Shown in pieces: positions 1-11,168 of a stretch of 64,000 nucleotides of DNA (position 1 is the first letter of the stretch; each line of letters opens with the position of its first letter). The position numbers and the translations under genes were made by a program. The stretch spans positions 705,275,360 through 705,339,359 of the forward strand of contig VDFB02270651.1 in the NCBI GenBank assembly GCA_007258455.2, written 5' to 3'. The notes beneath the pieces are model-generated. The model ran no database searches and had not been told where the DNA came from. It saw nothing but the letters and a program-made list of their open reading frames with translations. The DNA comes from Sequoia sempervirens (taxonomy: Eukaryota; Streptophyta; Pinopsida; Cupressales; Cupressaceae).

Positions 1-15
1 TGTGTAATGATAAGT

Positions 16-300
16 GATCCACAATTTGAGTAAACTTACTATGCTCAAATCATTAGCAACTTTCATCCATCATTAGTGAGTTCATAGCTAGGTTATGCAG
101 ATTTTTCTATTGGAGCACTCATCAAGCATCAACAAAGTGGATCACTCATCATTACACATCAATCTTGCATCATAGGAATTGGGAAAGGGCCAATTTTCAC
201 ATCAAATTGGCACCAATTCCCCCATGGGATCAAGAGTTTGCTTGTTTTGATAGGATTTTAATCTATTTCATTTGTGTTCTTCATTCTTCTTTCCTATTTA
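16..300 (+). mobile_element. Truncated LTR, 3' part, family T
   Basis: This is the downstream part of a family T LTR. It matches 1190-1480 and 34665-34940 almost base for base, including the GGGCCAATTTTCACATC stretch and the CCCCCATGGGATC stretch that follows. Similarity begins near base 16 and stops near 300, where a short unrelated sequence (301-315) joins the next LTR piece. Its own TATA box and 5' half are not in the window. Confidence 0.8.
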
Positions 301-315
301 TGAGATGCTTGGGAT

Positions 316-1564
316 TAAAATGTACCGATTGACATTGGACATCTGATCCTCACCACTAACATCGTTTCATCCTAAATCATCCTTCAGTCTAACCATTTAA
401 TCAAATACCTTTATCTAATTAAATTCATCAATATTCCTCTCTTAATTAAATAAATCGGTTATCTAATTAAGTCATTGTTTCTCGATAATTAAATTAACCA
501 TTTTGATCTAATTATCCTATTTAATTAAATAATTAATTTTATTTGATTAAATCTCTTAAGTCTATCTATTAAATTAAATAAATTAAAACCTTATTTAGTT
601 TAATCTAACATCATCTCTTTTAATTAAATAAATCAAAAATCCTTATTTAATTAATCCTTTATCACATTCTTCTCATATTTGATTTAAATAAATCCACAAA
701 TTTAAGTCAAATAGGTCACTCATTTAACCCCTTCATTAAATTAATTAGTCTAGATTAATTTAATCTCTCCTCATGTCCCATCCTCCATCTTTTACCACTT
801 GCACATGAAAATAGATTTAATTGATTTATTAAATCTCTATTTTCCTTCAACAAGACATCTTTTAAGGAATATTCCCCAAATTTGAATTCAAAATCCAAGT
901 GGGATGTGTCCTTCCAACAAGGCATTTACTCTCTCTTACATGTTCTTTGCCTTGATCCAAGTGGCATTCAATGCATTCTTCCTTCCCTCTTGCATGTCAT
1001 TTCAACAATTTCAAAATTCAAATATATGCATTTATTGGCACAATCCTCAAACTTGCACATCCTCCATCCACTCATAAGTTGACAAGTGGCACTTTTCCAT
1101 TGGATAATTCTTAATCCCACATTTCTCTATTTTGGACATTCATCCATCTTCTCGTTCTATAAATAAGAGTTTAATCTCCTCATTTCATCATCCACAATTT
1201 GAGTAAACTTACTATGCTCAAATCATTAGCAACTTCCATCCATCATTAGTGAGTTCATAGCTAGGTTATGTAGATTTTTCTATTGGAGGACTCATCAAGC
1301 ATCAACAAAGTGGATCACTCTTCATCACACATCAATCTTGCATCATAAGAGTTGGGAAAGGGCCAATTTTCACATCAAATTGGCACCAATTCCCCCATGG
1401 GATCAAGAGTTTGCCTGTTTTGATAGGATTTTAATCTATTTCATTTGTGTTCTTCATTATTCTTTCCTATTTTAAACTTTGCTAATGGATTTCATGGGGA
1501 ATTCTTTTTCTTTCTTGCATTTCATCTTCTAATGTGTTTGTTCATTTTGTTTTCTAGGTATTTT
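316..1564 (+). mobile_element. LTR of family T, both tips missing
   Basis: The piece starts inside the LTR (TAAAATGTACCGATTGACATT, ten bases after the usual TGTAGACACG tip) and runs to GTTTTCTAGGTATTT, where it should continue to ATTCGACA. It holds the AT-rich TTAATTAAATAAAT runs of the 5' half, a TATA box at 1158-1165 and the hairpin-forming GCCAATTT/AAATTGGC pair at 1362-1384. It lies next to element A but cannot serve as an intact 5' LTR, because no primer binding site follows. Instead a second copy of TTGTTCTTGCTTGCATTTC leads straight into reversed pol sequence. Confidence 0.85.
1158..1165 (+). promoter_or_regulatory. LTR TATA box
   Basis: TATAAATA inside the LTR, preceded by a conserved GGACATTCATCCATCTT stretch. 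The same arrangement occurs at 10715, 33143 and 34625 (plus strand) and at 49166 (minus strand), so this is the likely core promoter of the family. Confidence 0.65.
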
Positions 1565-1589
1565 ACATTTTGTTCTTGCTTGCATTTCA

Positions 1590-3151
1590 TCTGCCAGCTG
1601 CACTATGAACCTTCGAATGGATTGAATCCTGCCTTGGAGACCTCTCAATTGCTTTAATTTTTTCGGTGCCTCCATCTCAAGGATTTCTTTTACTTTTGCT
1701 GGATCTACCTCCATACCTCTCATTAGCACTATGTATCCTAGCAACTTTCCTGATTGTACACCGAAGAGGCACTTCTTTGGGTTTAATCAAACCTTGTACT
1801 CCTCCAGCCTGTCAAAGATGGCACTTAGGGTTGCTATGTGATCCTTTCTCCTTCTAGATTTGGCTAGAATGTCATCAACATAATCTTCAATATTCTTATG
1901 GATCATGTCATGGAATATTAACATCATGGATTTTTGGTATGTTGCTCCTGCATTCTTTAAGCCAAATGGCATCATATTCTAGCAATAAGTCCCCCATGGA
2001 CAAGTGACGGCCGTTTTGTGTTGGTCTTCTTTGGAAATCATTATCTGGTTATAACCAGAGAAACCGTTCATCAAGGAAAGAGTTTCATGTCCCGCCATCA
2101 TGTCTACGATCATGTCAATATTGGGCAACGGGAAATCACCTTTCGGACATGCTTTGTTCAAGTCTCTGAAGTTTGTGCCGATTATGATGCCTCCATCAGG
2201 TTTTGAGACAGGCACCAAGTTTGACACCCATTCTAGAAAATCTATCGGTCAAATGAATCCTGCATCTAATAGCTTTTTTAATTCCATTTTGACTAGCAAG
2301 GTGATTTGAGGCTGCATTTTCCTGAGTTTTTGTTTAACAAGATTTTCTTCTAGGTATACTGCTTATTGGTGAACCATGATTTCTGGATCAAGCCCTGGCA
2401 TGTCAGCATAGCTCCATGCAAATTTTATCTGTCTCTCTCTCAGGAAGGCTGCTAGGAGCTCTTGTTCTTCTGATAGTAATGATTCCGCATAGAATGTGAT
2501 GTGCGGGGTTTCCTCTATTCCTAGATTGACCGGATTGCATTTTTCTGCCAGGACTATTGATTTTTCTTGATGAAGAGCTTTGAAAGGAAGATTGAATCCC
2601 CCATCCTTGGGCACCTCAGAGAGGTTTTCACTATTGGATGCATCCTTTCTTTTTACTTTTTTCTGGTCGGAGAGTGCCACAATGTGGTTTTCACTCAAGG
2701 ACCTAGATATTATTCTCAACTTTTCACTTTTGCGACTGAGGGATTCAATCGTTTCCCCATAATAGGCATGTATATCTAGCTCAATTATGAACCCTGCTTT
2801 GTGATCCCCATACGGAATTTTATCTCGTAGTCCCATGAATTTTGAGAGCGCCTCATCATTTTCAAATGTATCAAGAACTGGTGGTCCTCCTTGGTCGTAG
2901 TCGATGAGTTGGGGGTATACTAGACATATTTCATGATTTTGATGGTTTGATTCAAAGGATAAGGTGCTAATCATGAAAAGAGTGGTATTCTCAAATAGCC
3001 TAGGTAATTTGGTCATGGGATCCTCATCATCACTACTACTATAGATGTCAGTTATGTCAAATGTGAAGTTATCTATGACATGACTTGTAGATACTGGTAA
3101 GCACAGTTCAGTTGCAATTTTCTAAGGAGGATTTTTGACCTTTCTAAATGG
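1590..3151 (-). pseudogene. Inverted pol fragment: linker and reverse transcriptase
   Basis: Read on the minus strand, this covers the acidic linker after the protease and nearly all of a Ty3/gypsy reverse transcriptase. Seen are VSKPDGG, NFRDLNKACPKGDFPLPNID, MPFGLKNAGATYQ, the catalytic YVDD (1871-1882) and the end of the thumb at KQLRGLQGR. Stops interrupt it, including a TGG-to-TAG change just before the NMMPFGLKNAG block. It ends just before RNase H. It is reversed relative to the integrase that follows at 3152, and the breakpoint falls inside TTCTAAATGGAGTACATAACG. The matching region in element C is 39950-41600. It cannot be translated as part of a polyprotein. Confidence 0.9.
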
Positions 3152-4211
3152 AGTACATAACGGTATCTATGGTTCACACTCGAGTGGAATGACCATAGCC
3201 AAGAAAATACCGAGGATGGGGTATTATTGGCCTACAATGGAAAGAGAGGCACATGTCTATGTCAAAAGGTGTCTACAATGTCAGCAGCATGGGGATCTCA
3301 TCCATGCTCCAACTCAAGGACTTCATCCCATCATCACAACATGGCCCTTTTCACAGTGGGGACTCGATCTCATTGGAAAAGTCATGCCCACTTCATCTAA
3401 TGGCCACATGTTCATCATAACCGCCACATAATACTTTACTAAGTGGGTGGAAGCCATACCCATGACGTATATAATTGGGAAGAAGATATCAAAGTTCATC
3501 CTAAACTATCTCATTTGTCGCTATGGTGTCCCACAGGGCATTATCTCAGATAATGGGACACCATTTAAGAATCAGGATGTCCACGACTTATGTGAAAAAT
3601 TCAAAATCTAGCATTGCTTCTCCACCCCATATTATCCCCAAGGCAATGGCCAAGCATAAGCCATAAACAAAACCATTTTGAAAATCCTCAAGAAAAAAGT
3701 CAATGATGCAGGTCGTGACTCACATCTGCAGCTCAATCCTTCCCTCTGGGCCTACCGAACTAGTATCCACACACCCACCAGTACCACTCCCTTCTCCCTG
3801 GTCTATGGATCAGAAGCAGTACTCCCCATTAAGATCGAGCTTCCGTCACTAAGAATATCACTGCAAAACCTCATCACAGATGAAGAGTACCGAGTATCAA
3901 GACTGAATGAGATGGAGCTACTAGATGAGCAACGTATAGACACTTTAAATCATTTGCAAGTCTATTAGAATAGACTCAAAAGGAGCTATAATAAGAAAAT
4001 CAAAAGCAAGACTTTCCAAGTTAGAGAACTGGTACTAAAGGAGAATCAGAAGAATGTCCCAAATCCAAAAAGCAATGGAAAATTTGAACCCAATTGGTTG
4101 GGACCATTTGTCATCACAACAAGCTATAAGTCAAGGGCATATCAGTTATCAACACCCAAAGGGGAACCTTTGCAAGATCCCATGAATAACTCTCATCTCA
4201 AAAAAATTTAA
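3152..4211 (+). pseudogene. Integrase fragment, element A
   Basis: A Ty3/gypsy integrase in plus orientation. The zinc-binding end survives in part (H-SSGMTIAKK, then YVKRCLQCQQHG, giving the two cysteines). The core has its first catalytic Asp in QWGLDLIG and its second in IISDNGTPF. The third catalytic residue is lost: the GQVEAT of element C has become GQA-stop here (GAA to TAA). Other stops interrupt the frame near 3430, 3610 and 3967. The C-terminal domain (RTFQVRELVLKENQKN, then WLGPF) is present and the frame closes at TAA 4209-4211. The enzyme is dead. Confidence 0.92.
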
Positions 4212-4911
4212 GCCTAAATCTTTCAAGGTATAGAACCAAAAAAATCAAAAAAATCAGAAAATGTCCTAAAGAAATGGTTACCTTCGTGAAACCCTGGAAA
4301 ATAGGCGTCTTGGTGAAAACAAAAAATTAAAAAAAGCAAAAATTCCAAAAGAGAATCAGAAAAAGGATTTAAATTAGTAAAGAGAAAAATCGTCCTCTAG
4401 TGAATACCACTTCGGTGGCACTTTGGACAAGTACCTTGGTGAAAACCTAGCAAACAGGCGCCTTGTGTAAATAAGCCCTTTACATCCACCAAGATCTTCA
4501 CAACATGTTATGCATCATCCATTCATCATGTTTCCATCATCCATCGCATTCCATCACCCATCCACCTGTAGCCGCATCATAGCTTGGTCCTGTTTTCATA
4601 TCATGATCCCTCCTAGTACTACTCGGCCCATTCCCAAGGTCAATTTGTCCTGCATTTATCAGAGTAGTCTATTACATCACACTGGGGGCATGTTTACATC
4701 GGATCGGATTTTTGTATATCCTTAAAGTCCTAAAATCAAAAAATCCAAAAAACATTGAAAAATCAAAAAATCAAAAAAACATTGAAAAATCAAAAAATCC
4801 AAAAACATCGAAAAAATCACCAAAAATCCAAAAAAAATCAAACATATCAAAAAATCCAAAAATAGGTCAAAAATTCAAAAAAAAAAGTCAAAAAAAAGTC
4901 GTCTTATCGAA

Positions 4912-4938
4912 CTATGGGTCTCTGAGCATTGAACATAG
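4912..4938 (+). promoter_or_regulatory. Conserved 3' stem-loop, copy A-1
   Basis: CTATG (4912-4916) pairs with CATAG (4934-4938). The loop carries GGTCTCTGAGC, and GCAAGGTTGATC follows directly. The equivalent hairpins of B and C have different but still pairing arms (CTACAT/ATGTAG and CTACG/CGTAG). Confidence 0.6.
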
Positions 4939-5060
4939 GCAAGGTTGATCTTTGATCATCCCCCAAGACACTTAGGTCAGTCCTTTAGGAGTCAGTCTTA
5001 ATAAACTAACATTGCATCATGTATATCTTCATCTGTAAATTGGTCAAGTTGTCATTGAAT

Positions 5061-5086
5061 TACGTGGTCTCTGCGTGTATAACGTA
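5061..5086 (+). promoter_or_regulatory. Conserved 3' stem-loop, copy A-2
   Basis: TACGT (5061-5065) pairs with ACGTA (5082-5086) around a GGTCTCTGCG loop. GCAAGGCTAATC follows, as in the second hairpin of B and C. Each element has two such hairpins roughly 150 bases apart. Confidence 0.55.
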
Positions 5087-6060
5087 GGCAAGGCTAATCT
5101 GTTGATCAGCCCCCGAGGCCCCTAGGATAGGTCTTTAGGTTAGTCTCATGGTCAAAATCTCAGAAAACCCCAAAACATTGGAAAATTGGAAAATCAAAAC
5201 ATTTGAAAAATCTCAAAAATGCCAAAAAACAGCCTCAAAACATTGGAAAACTCTAAAAACATCCAAATATTTGAAAAAATCCATCTGTCTCATCTCACTT
5301 ACACCTGCAATAACACCACTCATAATAAACGATCGTCATCCTCAAACTTTGGTAAGACAATTGGAAACAAGTCTAGCAGGTTAAAAGTGAAAACTCAAAA
5401 CATCAAGTCTTGGGTCTAAGTCAGTATGTAAACAAGTTCGTCAACTCTTTGTGTCGATAACCTATCATCCAATTGGTCCCATATCAATCATTTGAAAGAA
5501 CACTTTGGATAAAATGAAATGACATGTCACCATCCACTAACATGTCCTAGGATGTATCCTTCCTACAATGGGCATTATCTTTTGGCAATAATTTCAGTCC
5601 CTATCCTTAAAAACACATCCCCTTTTGGTTAGCGGTATTGAAGAACATCATCTTGTTTGTTTACTTTATCTTTATCTTTTGACTTATCTTATTGCACTCA
5701 TTCCAAGGACCTCTCGATGATATCCGAACAGAGGATTTAGAGAAATAGGAATGGGGCAACGATCATTTTCTTTTTTGTTTGTTGCGCTTGTTGGACGTTC
5801 TTGTAATATAACCTTGGCGAATACTTGCTTTAATAGGTATGTAGGGAGGATGTTTTGGATAGCTTGTTGACTATTGCATTGATAGGTTATACCTTTCTGT
5901 GTTTTGGTCCGAGGTGTTTAAAACTTCTAAAGTGCATCCTAGCAAGGTTTATGTATGTTAGGTGTGAACAAGGATACTCCTATTTGATTGTCAAGTCAAA
6001 ATCCATCACACTGGGTACAACGCCATCCTGGTTCTCTATAACTTGATGCATCATACCACG

Positions 6061-7330
6061 TGTGTTATCAAACATAAGAAAATTGGCCCTTTGAAAATCC
6101 CAAGTCCTCGACAAGTAGTTATCATCATTTGCATATTCATCATCTTGTGTCTTGTTGAAATGACTTCTTCTCTTTCATCCCTTCTTTCTCATCACGCTAA
6201 CAAGGTACTATGATAGTTAATCATCATCATTATCATCAGCATCGTCATTGATCCTACATCCACAAATCATTAGCATATTGCATAAATGTATCATATAGGA
6301 AACATATGCATTGCATTTCCATCATCATATAAACATGTTATTATAAGCATTTTCCATAAATAAGCATATCCATTTTTTATCACATTGCATCCACTTTTTT
6401 TCATCACATCACATTCATCACATAAATCATTACATAAACATTTCATAATCATTTCATATTACTACCTGTTGCATAATCATACATAATAGGTACAAGAGCA
6501 TTATAGATAATCCATTGCATATTCACATCACATAAACGTCATAAAGTCATCTTCCACATTACGTTCATTTTTCATTAAACATCATCATACCACTTTGCAT
6601 TAACATATCATTTCATATATTACATCACATCACATTAAATGCATCACATGCATTATATTATCATTTAGCATGTTTAGGATAATATATTTGTTATTCTAAG
6701 CATCTTAAAACCATCTCATTTACATCATCAATACACATCATATAAAACACGACCATTGCATTTACATTGCATTATATCGTCCATTAGTCATCCATATCAA
6801 CACCTCATAAATAACATTGCAATCATTTTTTACATCTCATTGCATAAATCATTCCATACCATTATAAGCATAAATAGGAACATAAAAAATCCATTACATG
6901 CAAAGTGTACATCCATCCATAATCATTTTATAAACATGGTTCACATATCATTTCACGTATACACCACAGATCATCTCCATATCATTTTGCATATTACATT
7001 TTATATCACATATCATATCATTTGCATCAACATACATAGATTGATCACCATATAAATCATCATCCATTCATATTACATATCATATAAATCCATCTACATA
7101 TCATGAATAAACAACATAATATAAGATCTATTCATAATGCATACATCATCAGAAATAAATGCATCCATATATACATCACATCACACCATAACATCATTGC
7201 ATAGCATATAGAAATAGAACCATCCATAAATGCATAAATAAATGATACACATCACATCATATCAAAATCATTATCTCATATATATCATCATCGGGTAACT
7301 GTCATAGTACAAAATAATCGGATCACTGTA
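6061..7330 (+). repeat. CATCAT/CACAT-rich low-complexity tract, element A
   Basis: About 1.3 kb made almost entirely of imperfect ATCATCACATTGCATAA-type words with few G residues on this strand. It occupies the same place in B (27430-28440) and, reversed and cut short, in C (35047-35760). Open frames in it are compositional and not genes. Confidence 0.8.
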
Positions 7331-7420
7331 AATGTATGTCAATAAGTACAAAAAGGCCCATCTGGCTATCAAAAATGAGCCCATATGGCACGAAAAGTAT
7401 CATCTTGATCAAAGCAAGGT

Positions 7421-7852
7421 CTATCCATCATGTCTGTTGCCGTCGCCCTTGTCACCATGACCCTCTACGGGTCTGTGGCTGGTCTGCTGTGAGTAATCTA
7501 GGGCCCACTCTGCTTTAGGCACAGTCTGATGATAATGTATGCGGTAATAATCCACCTCCCGGATGGTCTCCCTGTAAGACCGAAGGGACACTATGCTCTG
7601 AGAGGAGGAGGCTTCCATGCTCTCTAACTGATGTCTTCAGCCCATCTCTACAGCCGCTTGTAGCTCTGCGGCCTGCCTCTACAAAATGGCCTGATCTCTC
7701 TATGCCCTAGCTTGGTCTCTCTCGACCCTGGCCTAATCTCTCTCCCCTGTCAAGGTCTGAACCTAATCCCTAATGCTCAGGTCCTGTGAAAAGCCAGACA
7801 AATCTCATGACCTGTGCTCTCGAGAGTAGAGCTTCCTCACCGCATCCTGCAT
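7421..7852 (-). pseudogene. Antisense PMD gene remnant, cassette 1 of element A
   Basis: Compared with the full cassette 1 in B (28550-30279), this copy keeps the first few dozen codons (start at 7852, corresponding to MQDASRELYSREHR in B) and the last 65 or so (SLRSYRETIREVDYYR to the end near 7421). The whole PMD domain in between is deleted, with the join near 7780. It runs antisense to the element. It is a deletion derivative with no plausible function. Confidence 0.75.
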
Positions 7853-7869
7853 CCAAGAAGGTCACCATG

Positions 7870-8055
7870 TTATTTTTTTGAAAAAATTCCTCGTCGGACA
7901 TTCAAAAAACTTCTCCAGCGGTGCAACCCGTGATGGCATCGCAGTTTGAATTCTAATCAAACTCTGACGCTAGGGCTTCAAATAGAAAAATCACACTGTC
8001 ACGATGTACTTTCCCTCCCAGCGGCGCACTTTGAGAAAATCCCAAAAAATCTCTA
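7870..8055. repeat. GC-motif block between PMD cassettes (A)
   Basis: About 180 bases with repeated words such as GCATCGCAGTTTGAA, TCTGACGCTAGGG and CAGCGGCGCACTTTGAGAAAA. A related block lies at 9640-9858 and in B at 30300-30485 and 32060-32291. Read antisense, each block sits just upstream of a PMD start, so it may hold that gene's promoter or 5' UTR. That is inference. Confidence 0.6.
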
Positions 8056-9616
8056 ACTGATGTCTTCGACCCATCTCTACAGCCGCTTGTAGCTCTACGG
8101 CCTGCCTATGTAAAATGACCTGATATCTCTTAGCCCTGACCTGGTCTCTCTTGACCCTAGCCTAATCTCTCTCCCCTATCAAGATCTGAACCTGACCCTA
8201 CAACTATGCAATCAGTGCATCTCTGGGATCCACCTTCCCTACTGGTTGTGCTCATGTGAGCTGCATGTGAGGTTGATCCTCACCCTCAGCTCGTGGCAGT
8301 GCACTTGCCTGCTTTTGTTTCCTAGCTGGCACCTGCTGCTACTCCTACATCTGAACATCAACCTGACTTGCCTGGGGTGGAACCCTGACCGGCTGATCCT
8401 ACCATGCACTGTCTCTCTGTCCTCATCGTCCCCCTCTGCCCTTTGTCCTACACCGAGCAGGGACTACTCCTGGAACTGCCAACCATAGGGGAGGTTGGAA
8501 CCAATCTCTGTATGCCTGTGTAACACCTGGATCCATAGGCCCCTGATCGTAAATCCATGGCTGAGCCACCAACTGTCTAAAGTTGTCAATGACCTCGAAG
8601 GCAGGAATGTATCGACCCCATGAAGCCTGTGACATAGTGCGGGGAAATATGGCCACGTAATCATCGTTTGGCTAGTCATGTGGCTCACCGAACTAGTGTT
8701 GAACATGCCTAGGCAAGTATCTCTCCACCATGGTATGCTCCCACCCTTGCATAAATTGGTCCTGATGGGCAAAGAAAATATGCTCTACATCGTTGGCCCA
8801 TCTAGGCCGACCAAGGTATGGGCGCCATGTAAAATCCTGCATCTCATCTAGGACTCTCCTCTAGTAAGGAATCATGTGCTCGCTCGTGTCTGTGGACACA
8901 CCACCTCTGTAACGCCACACAAGGGGATCACCAAGCCCCATCGGTACTGCAATGACTTGTGACCGAAGAATAGCGATGTGCTCCCACGCCCATATGTGGA
9001 GGAGTGTAACACCTGCCCCAAGTGCTCTACCATCAAGGTAGATGTACTTGTGTAAATATTTGTAGAGTGAAGCAAGAAGAACAGGACCCCAAGCAAAATG
9101 AATTGGCCTGTCATGCATCACCATGCGCTCCTAGCAGAGTCCCCAACCAGGACTGAAGTATCGGCCTCACCGATCTAGGGCAACGAGGCCTGAAATAATA
9201 GCTGCAACAACCAAGCGGAAGGGAGAGGCCAAAACCCTGTGATGCTCAAACTCAATCTGACCCTCGCAATAGATAACATCCTCTGTAGTGAGAACTGTGT
9301 GACAAGCGTCCCACCCGACATCCATATCAAAAATAACACGTCGACCATGAATCAGAAATCTTGAGATGCGCCACACGTCCTCTAGGGTGACTGTGGCCAC
9401 GTGGGTGGGAAGGTGGAAAGATGAGGTCTCGTGCCATCTCTTGGCAAGGACTGACATCATCCCAAGATAGATACGCACAGGTGCTACGTATGCGATGTGC
9501 CATAGCCCCATGTCCCGTAATCGATCCTGCTCTCTATCACTAGGATCTCGCAAGTAACCGAAGAGCTCCCGCAACCTGTGCTCTTAGGAATAGAGTTCCC
9601 TTGCTGCGTCCTAGAT
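8056..9616 (-). pseudogene. Antisense plant mobile domain (PMD) protein, cassette 2 of A
   Basis: On the minus strand the reading (with a few stops) starts near 9616, where the ATG is now ATC. It passes GLWHIAYVAPVRIYLGMM, RWHETSSFHLP, ATVTLEDVWRI and LVVAAIISGLVA, then LYKYLHKYIYLDGRALGAG, PLVWRYRGGV and ASWGRYIPAFEVIDNFRQL. The motif order (GL-hydrophobic stretch, RWxxETxSFHLPxGE, TLEDV) is that of the aminotransferase-like plant mobile domain of MAIN/MAIL proteins. The C-terminal part is Gln/Glu/Arg-rich (ERD-AR-KRDQVR) and looks like coiled coil. The last 65 or so residues found in B cassette 1 are missing; the frame runs straight into the GC block at 8055. PMD proteins in Arabidopsis act in nuclear silencing; what an element-borne copy does is unknown. 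Confidence 0.85.
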
Positions 9617-9639
9617 TGGGAAGGGTCAACATGTTAAAT

Positions 9640-9858
9640 TTTTTGAAAAATTTCATGTCGAGTGTCCAAGAAATCACTCTAGCGTCGCTATCTGTGAAGG
9701 CATCGCAGTTTGAATTTTTTTCAAACTGCGACGTTGGGGTACAAAATGCTAAAAGCACACCGCAGCGGTGCACTTTTCTGCCGAGTGGCGTAGTTTGAGA
9801 AAATTCTTGTTTGATTTAGCACCGCTGCGTCGCACTTTAAAAATGACCCTACGGGCCA
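9640..9858. repeat. GC-motif block with two inverted repeats, next to LTR (A)
   Basis: CGCAGTTTGAA (9704-9714) pairs perfectly with TTCAAACTGCG (9720-9730) around a five-T loop. CGCAGCGGTGC (9761-9771) is the exact reverse complement of GCACCGCTGCG (9819-9829). The block ends at the LTR tip without an obvious polypurine tract, unlike 34267-34281. Confidence 0.65.
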
Positions 9859-9860
9859 TG

Positions 9861-11148
9861 TGTAGACACGTAAAATATACCGATTGACATTGTGCATCTG
9901 ATCCCGACCTACTAACACTATTTCATCCTGAATCATCCCTCGGTCTAACCATTTAATCAAATCTCCTTATCTGATTAAATTCATCAATATTCCTCTCTTA
10001 ATTAAATAAATCATCTTATCTAATTAAGTCACTCTCTTTTGTTAATTAAATCAATCCATCTAATCTAATTATCCCTATTTAATTAAATAATTAATTTTAT
10101 TTGATTAAATCTCTAAATCATATCCATTAAATTAAATAAATTAAAACCTTATTTAATTTGATCTAACATCATCTCTTTTAATTAAATAAATCAAAATCCT
10201 TATTTAATTAATCTATTGTCATATTCCTCTCTTATTTGATTTAAGTAAATCCATAAATTTGAGTCAAATAGGTCACATCATCTAACCTCTCTCATTAAAT
10301 TAATTAACCCATGATTAATTTAATCTCATTTCATGTCACATCCTCTAGATTATGCAAGTTGCACATGAAAATAGATTTAATTCATTTATTAAATCTCTAT
10401 TTTCCTCACAAGGCACCTTTTGGAATATTCCCTTTCTTTGAATTCAAAAATTCCAAGTCAACATGTACATCCAACAAGGCAATAACTTCATCTTACATGT
10501 CCTTTGCCTTGAGCCAAGTGGCATTTATTGCATTTTCCATTCCCTCTTACAAGCCATTTCAACAAATTTGAAATTCAAAAATAAGCATTTATTGGCACAA
10601 TCCTCAAAACTTGCACATTCTCATCCACTCATAGGTTGACAAGTGGCATCTTTCCATTGGATGAATGCTAGTCCCACATTTCTCTATTTTGGACATTCAT
10701 CCATCTTGGAATTCTATAAATAAAGAGCTTATATCCTCATTTTATCATCCACAATTATGCAAAGTTATTATGCTAAAATATTTAGCCATTTTCATCCATC
10801 ACCATTGAGTTCTTAGCTAGGTTTTTGCAGATTTTTGGCTTGGAGCCTTCATCCTTCATCAACAAAGTGGATCAATCATCATCAACATATCAAGCTTGCA
10901 TCTTAGGAATTGGGAAAGGGCCAATTTTCAGATCAAAGTGGCACCAATTCCCCCATGGGATCATATGTTTGCTATTTCAATTAGGATTGAATCTATATTT
11001 TCTTGTTACATTGTGTTTTTCATTGTTTTCTTTCCTAATTTGAGTTTTGTAAATGGATTTCATGGAGAATCCTTGTTTTAGCTTGCAATCTCTTGTTTAA
11101 CTTGTTTATTTTGGTTGTTTTGTAGGTACTAGGATTTGGGTTCACACA
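9861..11148 (+). mobile_element. 5' LTR of element B, also right LTR of A
   Basis: A 1,288-bp LTR running from TGTAGACACG to TTCACACA. It has the AT-rich 5' half, a TATA box at 10715 and the conserved GGGAAAGGGCCAATTTTC block. A primer binding site follows at once. Over the first 200 or so bases it differs from B's 3' LTR (32292-33574) at roughly one position in twenty by eye, nearly all transitions, so B is not a recent insertion. Confidence 0.9.
10715..10722 (+). promoter_or_regulatory. LTR TATA box, element B 5' LTR
   Basis: TATAAATA about 430 bases before the LTR end, in the same context as the other family T LTRs. It would drive the genomic transcript of element B. Confidence 0.65.
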
Positions 11149-11150
11149 TT

Positions 11151-11168
11151 TGGCACTAGAAGGAGGGC
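11151..11168 (+). other. Primer binding site, element B
   Basis: TGGCACTAGAAGGAGGGC lies two bases after the LTR. Element C has TGGCGCTAGAAGGAGGG in the same place, and the initial TGG fits pairing to a tRNA 3' CCA end. I did not identify the tRNA. This shows the preceding LTR acts as a 5' LTR. Confidence 0.75.

Larger units (their letters stand above)
4212..6060 (+). other. 3' noncoding region of element A
   Basis: No protein is visible. The stretch holds A-rich runs of AAAATCCAAAAA type (about 4725-4895 and 5150-5280), two copies of a GTGAAAACCTGGCAAACAGG-like block (near 4300 and 4440), two stem-loops (4912-4938, 5061-5086), and a segment ending near 6050 that is also found in B (25530-27300) and in reverse in C (35850-37700). 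Conservation without coding capacity suggests an RNA or packaging role, which is inference. Confidence 0.75.
316..11148 (+). mobile_element. Element A: rearranged Tat-lineage Ty3/gypsy copy
   Basis: In order this composite holds an LTR piece, an inverted protease-linker/RT segment, a sense integrase, a 3' noncoding region, antisense PMD remnants and an LTR at 9861-11148. Leader, gag, the first RNase H and the second RNase H are missing. The right LTR is followed by a primer binding site and by element B, so it also acts as B's 5' LTR. The left LTR belongs to a slightly different subfamily from the right one, so A may be a mosaic of two insertions rather than one element with matching LTRs. 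Confidence 0.7.

Noticed and set aside
6756..7055. His/Ile-rich frame in the CAT-rich tract as a small protein
   Set aside because: It is a direct translation of CATCAT/ATCATT repeats; the equivalent tracts in B and C do not keep it open.
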